From JANQOH01 sp965200095 (GTDB taxonomy: Bacteria > Pseudomonadota > Alphaproteobacteria > UBA7887): a stretch of DNA of 64,000 bases. A program made the translations under genes and the position numbers. The stretch covers positions 1,364,001 through 1,428,000 of the forward strand of contig OZ241350.1 of assembly GCA_965200095.1 (NCBI GenBank), written 5' to 3'. The notes under the pieces are model-generated. The model saw only the letters and a list, made by a program, of their open reading frames with translations. It was not told where the DNA came from and made no database searches. Of this stretch, positions 1 through 8,242 are shown piece after piece (within the stretch, counting starts at the first letter, position 1; each line of letters begins with the position of its first letter).

Positions 1-120
1 CTCATCACCGACGCCAGCGGCGTGCGCCTGGCGAAGCGAAACCGCGCCATGACCCTGCGCGCGCTGCGCCGGGCCGGGAAGTCGCCGGCCGAAGTGCGCG
101 CCACGGTCGGGTTCGAATGA
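1..120 (+). CDS. gluQ: Glutamyl-Q tRNA(Asp) synthetase, C-terminal end only
   Basis: Frame 1 is open from the window edge to a TGA at 118-120 and encodes the last 39 residues of a protein. The residues ITDASGVRLAKRNRAMTLR followed by an SPAEVRATVGF-like end match the C-terminus of GluQ (YadB), which attaches glutamate to queuosine 34 of tRNA(Asp). The family typically ends with a basic LAKR segment and an alanine/arginine helix, as here. The rest of the gene, including the class I synthetase motifs, lies outside the window, so the call rests on the tail alone. Its stop overlaps the next start (ATGA). Confidence 0.7.
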   Translation, partial: LITDASGVRLAKRNRAMTLRALRRAGKSPAEVRATVGFE

Positions 121-1778
121 GCCGCGCCGCGCCCCTCGCCGGCCTCGCCGGTCTCTGCGCCGACGCGCTCGCCGCGGGCGAGACGCTTCTCGCGGCCGCC
201 CGCGCGGCCGTCGCGCAGCGGGTTGCGGCGGAGGACGATGCCCCTGCGCGGGCGCTCGACCGCCATCAATTCGCGGCGCACGGTTTCGCCTGGCTGGCGA
301 CATATGTCGAGGCGCTGCGACAGATGGCGGCCTGGGCGGCGCGGCTCGACGAGAAGGGCGGGTTCGGGACCCTCGAAGCCCTGCTGCTGCAAGCCGCGTT
401 CGGCGAATATCTGGCGCAGATCGAGGGCGGCGTCCCCATGAGCCAGGGCGAGACCGCGCGCCCCGGCGACCTCGGCCTCGACATCGGCGCGGTATCGGCC
501 TTCCGCACGCCTGCGGTGACGCGCCTCGCTACGGCGGGGAACACGGCGGCGGTCCGCGCCGCCATCGCCGCCCGAATCGCCGACGGCGCCTTCGGCGACA
601 CCGGAATCGACGACGAGACCCTGGTCGCGGTGCGCGACCAGGTGCGTCGTTTCGCCGACGAGCGCGTCGCGCCCGAAGCGCAGATCTGGCACCGCGAGGA
701 CCGCTTGATCCCCGACGACACCGTGGCCGAGATGGCCGCTCTGGGCATTTTCGGCCTCACCCTGCCCGTCGAACATGGCGGTTCGGGGATGGGCAAGACG
801 GCGATGTGCGTCGCCACCGAGGAACTGTGCCGGGCGTCGCTCGGCGCGGGGTCGCTGGCGACCCGTTCGGAGATTGCGGGCGAGCTCGTGCGGCTGCACG
901 GCACGGCGGCGCAGCGCGCGCGCTGGCTGGAGCCCATCGCTTCGGGCGCGGCGTTGCCGGCCGCGGTCTTCACCGAACCGGGCGCGGGTTCGGACCTGGG
1001 CGCGGTGAGGACGCGGGCGGTGCGCGACGGCGCGGTGTGGCGCATTACCGGCGCCAAGACGTGGTCGACCCACGCCGCGCGCGCCGATGTCATGACCTTG
1101 CTGGCGCGCACCGACCCCGACATGCCCGGCCCCGGCGGTCTGTCGATGTTTCTGGCGCCGAAACCGCGCGGGACCGACGCCGATCCCTTTCCCGCGCCCG
1201 GGATGTCGGGCGGCGAGATCCGCGTCCTCGGCTACCGCGGCATGAAAGAATACGAGGTCGCGTTCGACGGGTTCGAGGTCCCGGCGGGCGGTCTCCTCGG
1301 CGAGCGGCCCGGCGCAGGCTTTCGGCAATTGATGGGGACGTTCGAGGCCGCGCGTATCCAGACGGCGGCGCGGGCGGTCGGAGTCGCCCGGAGCGCGCTG
1401 GAGCTGGGTCTGGACTACGCGCGCGGTCGCCGCCAGTTCGGTCGTGCGATCTACGACTTCCCCCGCGTCCACGGCAAACTTGCGTGGATGGCCGTCGAAT
1501 GCATGGCGGCGCGGCAGCTGACGTGGTTCGCGGCGCGCGAGAAGGACGCGGGGCGGCGCTGCGACCTCGAGGCCGGAATGGCCAAATTGCTGGCCGCGCG
1601 GGTCGCCTGGGCCGCCGCCGACAACGCGGTGCAGATCCACGGCGGCAACGGCTACGCCGAGGAATATCCCGTAAGCCGCGTGCTGGTCGACGCGCGGATA
1701 CTCAACATTTTCGAGGGCGCGGCGGAAGTCCAGGCGACCATCGTCGCGCGTCGCCTCCTCGCGCCGGAGCGCGGCTAA
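117..1778 (+). CDS. mcd: Acyl-CoA dehydrogenase, probable (2S)-methylsuccinyl-CoA dehydrogenase
   Basis: The protein has 553 residues, about 150-170 more at the N-terminus than a standard acyl-CoA dehydrogenase. That length and the N-terminal text HGFAWLATYVEALRQ are what I recall of Mcd, the FAD enzyme oxidising methylsuccinyl-CoA to mesaconyl-CoA in the ethylmalonyl-CoA pathway for acetyl-CoA assimilation. Visible ACAD motifs are FTEPGAGSDLGAVRTRA (about 287-303, substrate/FAD loop), QIHGGNGYAEEYP near 508-520, and NIFEGAAEVQ near the end, whose Glu (about 533) is the usual catalytic base position. The ATG overlaps the stop of the upstream gluQ-like gene, suggesting coupling. A different long-form acyl-CoA dehydrogenase is the alternative. 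The pathway needs B12-dependent mutases, and a cobalamin cluster lies 20 kb away. Confidence 0.8.
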   Translation: MSRAAPLAGLAGLCADALAAGETLLAAARAAVAQRVAAEDDAPARALDRHQFAAHGFAWLATYVEALRQMAAWAARLDEKGGFGTLEALLLQAAFGEYLAQIEGGVPMSQGETARPGDLGLDIGAVSAFRTPAVTRLATAGNTAAVRAAIAARIADGAFGDTGIDDETLVAVRDQVRRFADERVAPEAQIWHREDRLIPDDTVAEMAALGIFGLTLPVEHGGSGMGKTAMCVATEELCRASLGAGSLATRSEIAGELVRLHGTAAQRARWLEPIASGAALPAAVFTEPGAGSDLGAVRTRAVRDGAVWRITGAKTWSTHAARADVMTLLARTDPDMPGPGGLSMFLAPKPRGTDADPFPAPGMSGGEIRVLGYRGMKEYEVAFDGFEVPAGGLLGERPGAGFRQLMGTFEAARIQTAARAVGVARSALELGLDYARGRRQFGRAIYDFPRVHGKLAWMAVECMAARQLTWFAAREKDAGRRCDLEAGMAKLLAARVAWAAADNAVQIHGGNGYAEEYPVSRVLVDARILNIFEGAAEVQATIVARRLLAPERG

Positions 1779-1816
1779 ACCCGGTCCCGGCCGGATTCGA
1801 CTGCCGGGGAGATATT

Positions 1817-1901
1817 GAAGAAATCGGACGGCTCTCATCGTGACGGACGGATCGGCGAAGTATCGGCATTGTAAAAGACAATACCCATCGAATAATACTT
1901 C
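1817..1901 (-). repeat. Mosaic spacer module, copy 1 (inverted)
   Basis: This is the reverse complement of the module at 2105-2200. It reads from the GAAGAAATCGGACGG end through the CATTGTAAAAGACAATA core to the ATTCG/AATAATACTTCGTC end. It is the only copy on the minus strand and sits nearest to the mcd stop codon. Confidence 0.75.
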
Positions 1902-2104
1902 GTCGTTCCCGCTTTCGAGCGTGTGAAGAAATCGAGAGACGCTACTATTCTTCGTCATTCCCGCGAAAGAGCGTGCGAAGAAATCGAATGGCGTTACAAA
2001 TACTCGTCATTCCCGCGAAAGCGGGAATCCAGCGCGGCGTTTCCGCAAGAAAAAGGCGGATTAGTCTTTCGGGCGGCCGCTCCGGATTCCCGCTTTCGCG
2101 GGAA

Positions 2105-2200
2105 TGACGAAGTACTATTCGGCAGTTATTGTCTTTTACAATGCCGATACCTCTGCGATCCGTCCGTCACGATGAGAGCCGTCCGATTTTTTCACACGCT
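2105..2200 (+). repeat. Mosaic spacer module, copy 2
   Basis: Begins with TGACGAAGTACTATTCGGC after an intact palindrome, holds the core TTATTGTCTTTTACAATGCC, and ends at TTTTTTCACACGCTC. It then joins a half palindrome (TTTCGCGGGAAT). Confidence 0.75.
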
Positions 2201-2422
2201 CTTTCGCGGGAATCTGCTTGCAGCGTTTCCGTAAGAAAAAACCGGGCCGATATAGCGGGCGGCCGTCTCCGGATTCCCGCTTTCGAGCGTGTGAGGAAAT
2301 CGAGAGGCGCTACTACTCTTCGTCATTCCCGCGAAAGCGGGAATCCGCCTGCGCCGTTCCCACAAGGAAAACCGCGCCGATATTGCGGACGGCCGCCTCC
2401 GGATTCCCGCCTTCGCGGGAAT

Positions 2423-2520
2423 GACGAAGTATTATTCGGCGGGGACTGTCTTTTTACAATGCCGATACCTCTGCGATCCGTCCGTCACGATGAGAGCCGT
2501 CCGATTTTTTCACACGCTCG
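2423..2520 (+). repeat. Mosaic spacer module, copy 3
   Basis: Near-identical to copy 2 over CTCTGCGATCCGTCCGTCAC and the following bases. At its right end CACACGCTC is joined to a half palindrome of the other orientation (GAAAGCGGGAATCC). Confidence 0.75.
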
Positions 2521-2736
2521 AAAGCGGGAATCCGTTGCAGCGTTTCCGAAAAGAAAATGTTCCGATATTGCGGACGATCGCTTCCGGATTCCCGCTTTCG
2601 AGCGTGTGAAGAAATCGAACGGCGTTACAAACACTCGTCATTCCCGCGAAAGCGGGAATCTCTTTGCGGCGTTTCCGTAAGAAAAACCGGGCCGACATTG
2701 CGGGCGGCGCCCCCGGATTCCCGCTTTCGCGGGAAT

Positions 2737-2830
2737 GACGAAGTATTATTCGGTGGTATTGTCTTTACAGTGCCGACACCTCGGCGATCCGTACGTCACG
2801 ATGAAAGCCGCCCGATTTCCTCACACGCTC
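2737..2830 (+). repeat. Mosaic spacer module, copy 4 (diverged)
   Basis: Same layout as copies 2 and 3 with scattered substitutions, for example ACAGTGCCGACACCTCGGCG in place of ACAATGCCGATACCTCTGCG. It ends in TCACACGCTC followed by a half palindrome. Confidence 0.7.
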
Positions 2831-2969
2831 GAAAGCGGGAATCCGGAGGCGGTCGCCCGCAATGTCGGCCCGGTTTTATTACGGAAACGCCGCAACAGAT
2901 TCCCGCTTTCGCGGGAATGACGAGTATTTGTAAGGCCGTCCGATTTCTTCACACGCTCTTTCGCGGGAA

Positions 2970-3067
2970 TGACGAAGTACTATTCGGCGGTTATTGTCTT
3001 TTACAATGCCGTTACTTCGGCGATCCGGCTGTCATGATCGGAGACGCCCGATTTCGTCGCACGCTCT
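2970..3067 (+). repeat. Mosaic spacer module, copy 5 (diverged)
   Basis: Starts TGACGAAGTACTATTCGGCG, keeps the TTTTACAATGCC core, then diverges (GTTACTTCGGCGATCCGGCT). It ends GCACGCTC before another half palindrome. It is the last recognisable module before the array fades out. Confidence 0.7.
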
Positions 3068-3340
3068 TTCGCGGGAATGACGAGGATTGGTGCGGTCTCT
3101 CGATTTTTTCGCACGCTCGGAAGCGTGGCTCCAGGTTGCGCGGCAAGGCGGTCGGAACGGGCGGACGCAGCGGCGATGAACGCGCCTCCGGCGGCTATCG
3201 GCGCAACTGTCGCGCCGGGCGGACCGGGCGTTCGCCGCAAGACCCGGGAGCGGCTCGCCTCCATCGTGCGTCGCACGCGGGCGATCGTCCCTGTCCCCGC
3301 CCGAATCGGGCAAACGGACGACTACGAACCCGGATCGCTA

Positions 3341-4135
3341 TCAGCGTCCGCTGAAGACCGGCGCACGCTTGGCGACGAAAGCCGCCGCCGCTTCCTTGTG
3401 GTCTTCGGTCATGCCGCAGCGCGTATGGTGCATCGCCTCCTGGTCGAGACAGGCGGACAGCGGCTGATATTCCGCCGCGTTCATGTTGCGCTTCATGTAG
3501 CCGAGCGCGATGGCGGGACCGTTGGCAAGGGCCCTTGCGGTCCCGCCCACGGCGTCCGCGAAGGCGTCCTGCGCCACCGCGCGGTTGACGAGGCCGACCT
3601 CTTGCGCCTCGGCGCCGGTGAGCACCGGCGCCAGGTAATAGAGCTCGCGCGCCTTCGCCGTGCCGACGATCTTCGAAAGGAACCAGCTGCCGCCGAAATC
3701 GCCCGAATAGGCAACGCGGGCGAACGCCGTCGTGATCTTCGCCGTGTCGACGGCGATGCGCAGGTCGCAGGCCAGCGCGAGCGAAAGCCCCGCCCCCGCC
3801 GCCGCGCCGGGGATCGCCGCGAGAGTCGGCTTCGGCATCTCGTGCAGCAGCCGCGCCGTCTCCATGGACCGGCGCAGCGCGCGGACCTTGCCCTCCAGCC
3901 CGGTCTCCGCGAACTCGGTCCCCTCGGCCATCGCCTTCACATCGCCGCCGGCGCAGAAGGCGCCGCCCGCCCCGGTCAGCACCACCGCCCCCACCGCCGG
4001 GTCGTTCGCGAACCGGTCGAGACAGGTGAGCATCGAGTCGAGCATCGCCGGCGACATGGCGTTGCGCCGGTCGGGCCGGTTCATGGTCAAGGTGGCCACG
4101 CGGCCCTCGACGGCGACGAGCAGGTCCTGGGTCAT
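3341..4135 (-). CDS. Enoyl-CoA hydratase/isomerase family protein
   Basis: 264 residues, the usual length for the crotonase family. The start is placed at the ATG at 4135, preceded by GAAGGAAAG, rather than at upstream in-frame codons, because homology begins at MTQDLLVAVEGRVATLTMN. The family signatures NRPDRRNAMS, GAGGAFCAGGDVKAM (oxyanion-hole loop) and GAAAGAGLSLALACDLRIA are all present. Crotonases hydrate or isomerise enoyl-CoA thioesters; the substrate cannot be read from sequence. The segment after LACDLRIAVDTAKITTAF has no obvious second acid matching classical hydratase Glu164, so isomerase or hydrolase activity is possible. The gene is monocistronic on this strand, and its leader resembles that of the small orphan at 4395. 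Confidence 0.85.
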   Translation of the reverse strand: MTQDLLVAVEGRVATLTMNRPDRRNAMSPAMLDSMLTCLDRFANDPAVGAVVLTGAGGAFCAGGDVKAMAEGTEFAETGLEGKVRALRRSMETARLLHEMPKPTLAAIPGAAAGAGLSLALACDLRIAVDTAKITTAFARVAYSGDFGGSWFLSKIVGTAKARELYYLAPVLTGAEAQEVGLVNRAVAQDAFADAVGGTARALANGPAIALGYMKRNMNAAEYQPLSACLDQEAMHHTRCGMTEDHKEAAAAFVAKRAPVFSGR

Positions 4136-4206
4136 GGCGCTTTCCTTCGCGTCGTTCGCCGCCGCGCGGCGGCCGGCGGAACGGACTCCTATACACCGCC
4201 GCTGCC
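4133..4206 (-). promoter_or_regulatory. Leader A, duplicated upstream region with extended -10
   Basis: Reading the minus strand, GTGTATAGGA (a plausible extended -10) lies about 55-60 bases before the hydratase start. It is followed by the GC palindrome GCCGCCGCGCGGCGG and a Shine-Dalgarno. The same order and about three quarters of the same bases recur at 4605-4677 before the 70-residue orphan. I see no convincing -35 in either copy. Confidence 0.45.
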
Positions 4207-4238
4207 GACGGGGCGAGAACGGGGGACGGTAACCGGCA

Positions 4239-4383
4239 ATTCTCGTTTCGGCCCGCAAGAACCGTTTCGAGGCCGCGCGCCGTCCCGGCCGCGAGCGTCC
4301 GGCGAAGCCTCCGGTCTTGCCTCTACATTGCGGCGCTCCTGCGGTCGTTCCCGGGAGCGATGTCCATCGCCATAACGAGAACC
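4239..4383. repeat. Dispersed element with ATTCTC(A/G)TT ends, copy 1
   Basis: The left end ATTCTCGTTTCGGCC and the right end GCCATAACGAGAAC are imperfect inverted repeats. The interior contains CGGCGAAGCCTCCGGTCTTGC and GTCGTTCCCGGGAGCGATG, shared with other intergenic regions in the window. Related elements occur at 36437-36593 and 60880-60955. It has no coding capacity and looks like a miniature inverted-repeat element. Confidence 0.6.
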
Positions 4384-4394
4384 GACGCGCGCCG

Positions 4395-4607
4395 CTATTC
4401 GAAAGTCGGGGGCGGGCGCAGCAAGATCGGCGTCCGGGGCGGCACGAGGGTCTCCGTCCTCGCTCCCGGCGCCAGCAGAAGTTCCTTCAGCCTGGAGCGC
4501 GGCCGCAACCGTTGCCGGGGCTCGGTCGGAACCGGCGCGGCCGTCTCCTCGCCGCGCCGCCCCGCGGCTTCTGCGTCGGTCCCGACGATGCGCGGGTCCC
4601 GTGTCAT
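4395..4607 (-). CDS. Small hypothetical protein, 70 residues
   Basis: The ATG at 4607 has a strong Shine-Dalgarno (AAGGGAGG) eight or so bases upstream and a leader resembling that of the enoyl-CoA hydratase. The product starts MTRDPRIVGTDAEAAGRRGE, is rich in Arg, Pro and Glu, and ends in a proline-rich tail (PPRTPILLRPPPTFE). It has no signal peptide or membrane segment and I do not recognise it. The first residues MTRD parallel MTQD of the hydratase, so it may have arisen when the hydratase 5' region was duplicated and fused to other sequence. Translation is plausible from the ribosome binding site; function is unknown. Confidence 0.5.
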   Translation of the reverse strand: MTRDPRIVGTDAEAAGRRGEETAAPVPTEPRQRLRPRSRLKELLLAPGARTETLVPPRTPILLRPPPTFE

Positions 4608-4677
4608 GGCGCGCCTCCCTTGTGTCGTTCTCCGCCGCGCGGTGGCCGGCAGGACCCGCCTTCTATACACTGACGCC
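4605..4677 (-). promoter_or_regulatory. Leader B, second copy of the duplicated upstream region
   Basis: On the minus strand it holds GTGTATAGAAGG, then CCGGCCACCGCGCGGCGG, then AAGGGAGG and the ATG. It aligns with leader A over about 70 bases including the start codon. The shared TGTATAG box is the best -10 candidate. Confidence 0.45.
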
Positions 4678-4748
4678 TTCCGGGGCGCCAGAACGCTCCC
4701 CCCTTTCCGCGCGGTTCCGGCCGCCCGTACGACGTGAGGACTCCCGAT

Positions 4749-7700
4749 ATGGACGGCGGCGCGTTGCAGAAGGTCTCCCTCGACGACAAATACACGCTGG
4801 ACTCGGGCCGGGTGTTCATTTCCGGCGTGCAGGCGCTGGTGCGGCTGCCGTTGATGCAGCGCGCCCGCGACCGCGCCCGGGGGCTGAACACGGCGGGATT
4901 CATATCCGGCTATCGCGGCTCGCCGCTCGGCGGCTACGACGCCGCGCTGTGGCAGGCGGCGCGCCGCCTCGAAGCCGGCGACATCCTGTTCCGCCCCGGG
5001 ATCAACGAAGACCTCGCGATGGCGGCCGTGTGGGGAACGCAACAGCTCGACTTCGTGCCGGGGCGCAAGGTCGATGGCGTGTTCGCCATCTGGTACGGCA
5101 AGGGGCCCGGCGTCGACCGCACCGGCGACGCTTTCAAGCACGCCAATTTCGCCGGCAGTCACCCGAACGGCGGGGTGCTCGTGGTCTGCGGCGACGACCA
5201 TACGGGCAAGTCGTCGTCGATGGGGCACCAGTCGGACCAGGCGATGATCGCCGCCAACATCCCCCTGCTCTACCCCGCAAGCGTTCAGGACTATCTCGAT
5301 TTCGGTCTCCACGGCTTCGCCCTGTCGCGTTTCGCCGGCACGCTGGCGGGTTTCAAGACGGTGAACGAGACGGTGACGGCGACGGCGACCGTGTCGGTCG
5401 ATCCGTCGCGCGTCTCGATAGTCCTGCCGAAGGACGCGCCGGAGGCGCCGGAAGGGGTGCACATCCGCCCGGAATACGACCCGCAGGGCCAGGACAACCG
5501 GGTGGTGCGCTACAAATTGCCGCGGGCGCAAGCCTATGTCCGCGCCAACCGCCTCGACGGGCCGGTCTTCGGGGCGGAGCGCCCGACGCGGCTCGGCATC
5601 GTCACCGCCGGCAAGGCGGTCCTCGACACCCTGGCGGGGCTGCGTCTGCTCGGCATCGACGAGGCGATGGCGCGCGCCCTGGGCGTCGGCGTCTACAAGG
5701 CGGCGCTGGTATGGCCGCTGGAGCCCGAAGGGTTGGCCGCCTTCGCCGCCGACTGCGCCGAACTGCTGTTCGTCGAAGAAAAGCGCCCGGTCATGGAGGA
5801 TCAGGCGAAGGCGCTGTTCTACAACCGCGAGCCGCGCCCCGCCATCGTCGGCAAGCGCGACGGTGCGGGGCGGGCGTTGCTGCCGTCGGACGAGCCGATC
5901 GAGGCGGCGATGGCGGCGGCGGCGATCGGCGACCGCCTGGAGACCGCCGGAGTGCTGGATTCGGCGCGCGTCGAACGGCTCGCGGCGTTGCGCGCGCGGC
6001 TGGGGCGCAACCTCCCGGCGCTGTCGGGCGGAATCGAGCGCTCGCCCTTCTTCTGTTCGGGCTGCCCCCACAATACCTCGACGAAAGTGCCCGAAGGGTC
6101 GCTGGCGATGGCGGGGATCGGCTGCCACGGCATGGCGCTGCTGGTCCCCGAACGCAACACCCTGCCGGTCCCGCATATGGGCGCCGAAGGCGTGCCCTGG
6201 ACGGGCATGGCCCCGTTCACCGAAACCCCGCACATCTTCCAGAACCTCGGCGACGGGACATACGTCCATTCGGGTTCGCTCGGCATCCGCGCGGCCGTGC
6301 AATCGGGCGCCAACGTCACCTACAAGATCCTCTACAACGACGCGGTGGCGATGACCGGGGGCCAGCCCGTGGAGGGCGCGCCGAGCGTCGGAGTCATCGC
6401 CCGGCAGCTGCTCGACGAGGGCGTGCGCACGGTAGTCGTGGTCTCCGACGACCCCGGCAAGTTCGAGGGCCTGTCGGACCTGCCCGCCGGAGTGCGGGTG
6501 CGCCACCGCGACGCGCTTGACGAGGTTCAGAGGGACCTGCGCCCGGTTCCCGGCGTGACGGCGATCGTCTACGAGCAGACCTGCGCGGCGGAGAAGCGCC
6601 GGCGACGCAAGCGCGGCGCCTTTCCCGACCCGCAAAGGCGCGTGTTCATCGACCCGCTGGTGTGCGAGGGCTGCGGCGACTGTTCGACGCAGGCCAATTG
6701 CGTCTCGATCCACCCGCTGGAGACCGAGTTCGGACGCAAGCGGCGCATCGATCAGTCCAGCTGCAACAAGGATTATTCCTGCCTCAAGGGCTTCTGTCCG
6801 AGTTTCGTCACCGTGGTCGGCGGCGGCCCGCGCAAGCCCGCGCCGGCCGCCGTGCCGGCCGACGCCTTCGATTCGCTGCCCGACCCGACTCTCCCCGCCG
6901 CCGACCCCGAATGGGATGTGCTCATCGCCGGCGTCGGCGGCACGGGGGTGATCACCGTCGGCGCGGTGCTGGGGATGGCGGCGCATATCGAAGGCAAGGG
7001 CGCCTCGGTCTTCGACATGACCGGGCTGAGCCAGAAGAACGGCGCGGTCTACAGCCATCTCAAGATCGCCGCCGACCCGGAGACGCAACCGGCGGCGGGC
7101 ATCGGCCTCGGCGAGGCCGACCTGCTTCTGGGCTGCGACATCGTGGCGGCGACCGCGCCGGTCGCCGTGCGCGCCCTCGAGCCCGGACGGACTCTCGCGG
7201 TGCTGAACACCACGGTCACGCCGCCGCCGGGGTTCCAGCTCGACGCCGACATGAAACTCGACGGCGGCTTCCTGGCGCGCGGCCTGGCGGAGCATGTCGG
7301 CGACGAGCGCGCGCGGCCGGTGGAAGCGACCCGTATCGCCCTGGCGCTGACCGGCGACACCATCGGCGCCAACACCTTCATGGTCGGGCACGCCTTCCAG
7401 TCGGGCGGGCTGCCGCTGTCGGCGGCGAGCATCGAGGAGGCCATCGGGATCAACGGCGTCGCCGTGGCGTTCAACATCGGCGCCTTTCGCCTCGGCAGGC
7501 TCGCGGCGCACGACCCCGACGCGGTCCGCGCCCTGATGCCGCGCGCGGGCGCCGGCGATGCGGACGGCGCCGCCGCGCACGACCTCGAGGCCATGGTGGC
7601 GCGCCGCGCCGCCTTTCTCGCCGCCTGGCAGAACGAAGCTTACGCCGAACGCTATCGCGCGGCGGTGGCGGCGGCGCGCGCCGCCGAGGCGCGGCTCGGC

Positions 7701-8234
7701 CGCGGCGAGGCGTTCGCCGCCGCGGTCGCGCGCGGCGCGTTCAAACTGATGGCCTACAAGGACGAATACGAAGTGGCGCGGCTCTTCGCCGACAGCGGCT
7801 TCCGACGCCGGATCGACGAGGCCTTCGAGGGCGATTTCACGCTGCGCTTCCACCTCGCGCCGCCCTTGCTGGCGGGGCGCGACGCCAACACCGGAAGGCC
7901 GAAAAAGCGGGAATACGGCGCTTGGATGTTGTGGGTCTTCCGGGCGCTGGCGGCGTGCCGGGGCCTGCGCGGCACGCGGTGGGACCCGTTCGGCTACACC
8001 GCCGAGCGCCGCGCCGAACGCCGCATCCGCGACCGCTACCTGACCGATGTCGAGCGCCTCGCGGCGGGGCTCACGCCCGACACCCTTGCGCTGGCGGTGG
8101 AGATCGCCGCGCTTCCCGAGCGCATCCGCGGCTACGGCCCGGTGAAGGAGAAGGCGATCGGCGAAGCGGAAGCCGAGCGGGCGCGCCTGTTCGCGGCGCT
8201 CGAAGAGGCGCCGGCGCGCCGCCGGGCCGCCTGA
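4749..8234 (+). CDS. Indolepyruvate ferredoxin oxidoreductase, fused alpha-gamma type
   Basis: About 1,161 residues from the ATG at 4749, which has GAGGA eight bases upstream; a GTG at 4734 is possible but lies on the ribosome binding site. The enzyme oxidatively decarboxylates arylpyruvates to aryl-acyl-CoA using thiamine pyrophosphate and iron-sulfur clusters. The N-terminal half has GFISGYRGSPLGGYD and GINEDLAMAAVWG typical of the pyruvate-oxidoreductase pyrimidine-binding domain. SGCPHNTSTKVPEGS (about 436) and GIGCHGM belong to the TPP domain. A Cys cluster around residues 637-685 (CEGCGDC, CNKDYSCLKGFCPS) binds [4Fe-4S]. AGVGGTGVITVGAVLGMAA opens the gamma domain. This is the single-chain alphaproteobacterial form rather than separate IorA and IorB. 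Confidence 0.93.
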   Translation: MDGGALQKVSLDDKYTLDSGRVFISGVQALVRLPLMQRARDRARGLNTAGFISGYRGSPLGGYDAALWQAARRLEAGDILFRPGINEDLAMAAVWGTQQLDFVPGRKVDGVFAIWYGKGPGVDRTGDAFKHANFAGSHPNGGVLVVCGDDHTGKSSSMGHQSDQAMIAANIPLLYPASVQDYLDFGLHGFALSRFAGTLAGFKTVNETVTATATVSVDPSRVSIVLPKDAPEAPEGVHIRPEYDPQGQDNRVVRYKLPRAQAYVRANRLDGPVFGAERPTRLGIVTAGKAVLDTLAGLRLLGIDEAMARALGVGVYKAALVWPLEPEGLAAFAADCAELLFVEEKRPVMEDQAKALFYNREPRPAIVGKRDGAGRALLPSDEPIEAAMAAAAIGDRLETAGVLDSARVERLAALRARLGRNLPALSGGIERSPFFCSGCPHNTSTKVPEGSLAMAGIGCHGMALLVPERNTLPVPHMGAEGVPWTGMAPFTETPHIFQNLGDGTYVHSGSLGIRAAVQSGANVTYKILYNDAVAMTGGQPVEGAPSVGVIARQLLDEGVRTVVVVSDDPGKFEGLSDLPAGVRVRHRDALDEVQRDLRPVPGVTAIVYEQTCAAEKRRRRKRGAFPDPQRRVFIDPLVCEGCGDCSTQANCVSIHPLETEFGRKRRIDQSSCNKDYSCLKGFCPSFVTVVGGGPRKPAPAAVPADAFDSLPDPTLPAADPEWDVLIAGVGGTGVITVGAVLGMAAHIEGKGASVFDMTGLSQKNGAVYSHLKIAADPETQPAAGIGLGEADLLLGCDIVAATAPVAVRALEPGRTLAVLNTTVTPPPGFQLDADMKLDGGFLARGLAEHVGDERARPVEATRIALALTGDTIGANTFMVGHAFQSGGLPLSAASIEEAIGINGVAVAFNIGAFRLGRLAAHDPDAVRALMPRAGAGDADGAAAHDLEAMVARRAAFLAAWQNEAYAERYRAAVAAARAAEARLGRGEAFAAAVARGAFKLMAYKDEYEVARLFADSGFRRRIDEAFEGDFTLRFHLAPPLLAGRDANTGRPKKREYGAWMLWVFRALAACRGLRGTRWDPFGYTAERRAERRIRDRYLTDVERLAAGLTPDTLALAVEIAALPERIRGYGPVKEKAIGEAEAERARLFAALEEAPARRRAA

Positions 8235-8242
8235 CGCGCGCG

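Larger units (their letters stand above)
1779..3340. repeat. Mosaic repeat region of dRS3-like palindromes and spacer modules
   Basis: This 1.56 kb stretch carries no credible gene. Most of it is built from a 20-bp palindrome of form ATTCCC-N8-GGGAAT, intact near 2009, 2086, 2325, 2403, 2640, 2717 and 2899. The palindromes frame two kinds of spacer. One is about 95 bp and contains a conserved core beginning TTTTACAATGCCGATACCTC. The other is about 60-80 bp and starts near CGTTTCCGTAAGAAAAA. Several junctions join half a palindrome to the end of the first module (AGCGTGTGAAGAAATCG). The organisation matches the neisserial intergenic mosaic elements (RS units flanked by dRS3). From about 3130 to 3340 the repeats stop and I see nothing identifiable. 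Open frames across the array are repeat translations, not genes. Confidence 0.8.

Noticed and set aside
1817..3067. Possible CRISPR array
   Set aside because: The repeats are palindromes at irregular spacing, the spacers themselves are repeated, one module is inverted, and no cas gene is present.
1923..3354. Several short open frames with repeated peptides such as RHSRESGNP and FRGNDEVLFG
   Set aside because: They are translations of the palindromic repeat array, a known source of false gene calls.
4395..7853. Very long minus-strand open frame (about 1,150 codons) opposite the indolepyruvate oxidoreductase
   Set aside because: It is an antisense shadow with His/Arg/Gly-rich text and no domain. 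Only the final 70 codons beyond the oxidoreductase, with their own start and ribosome binding site, were kept.
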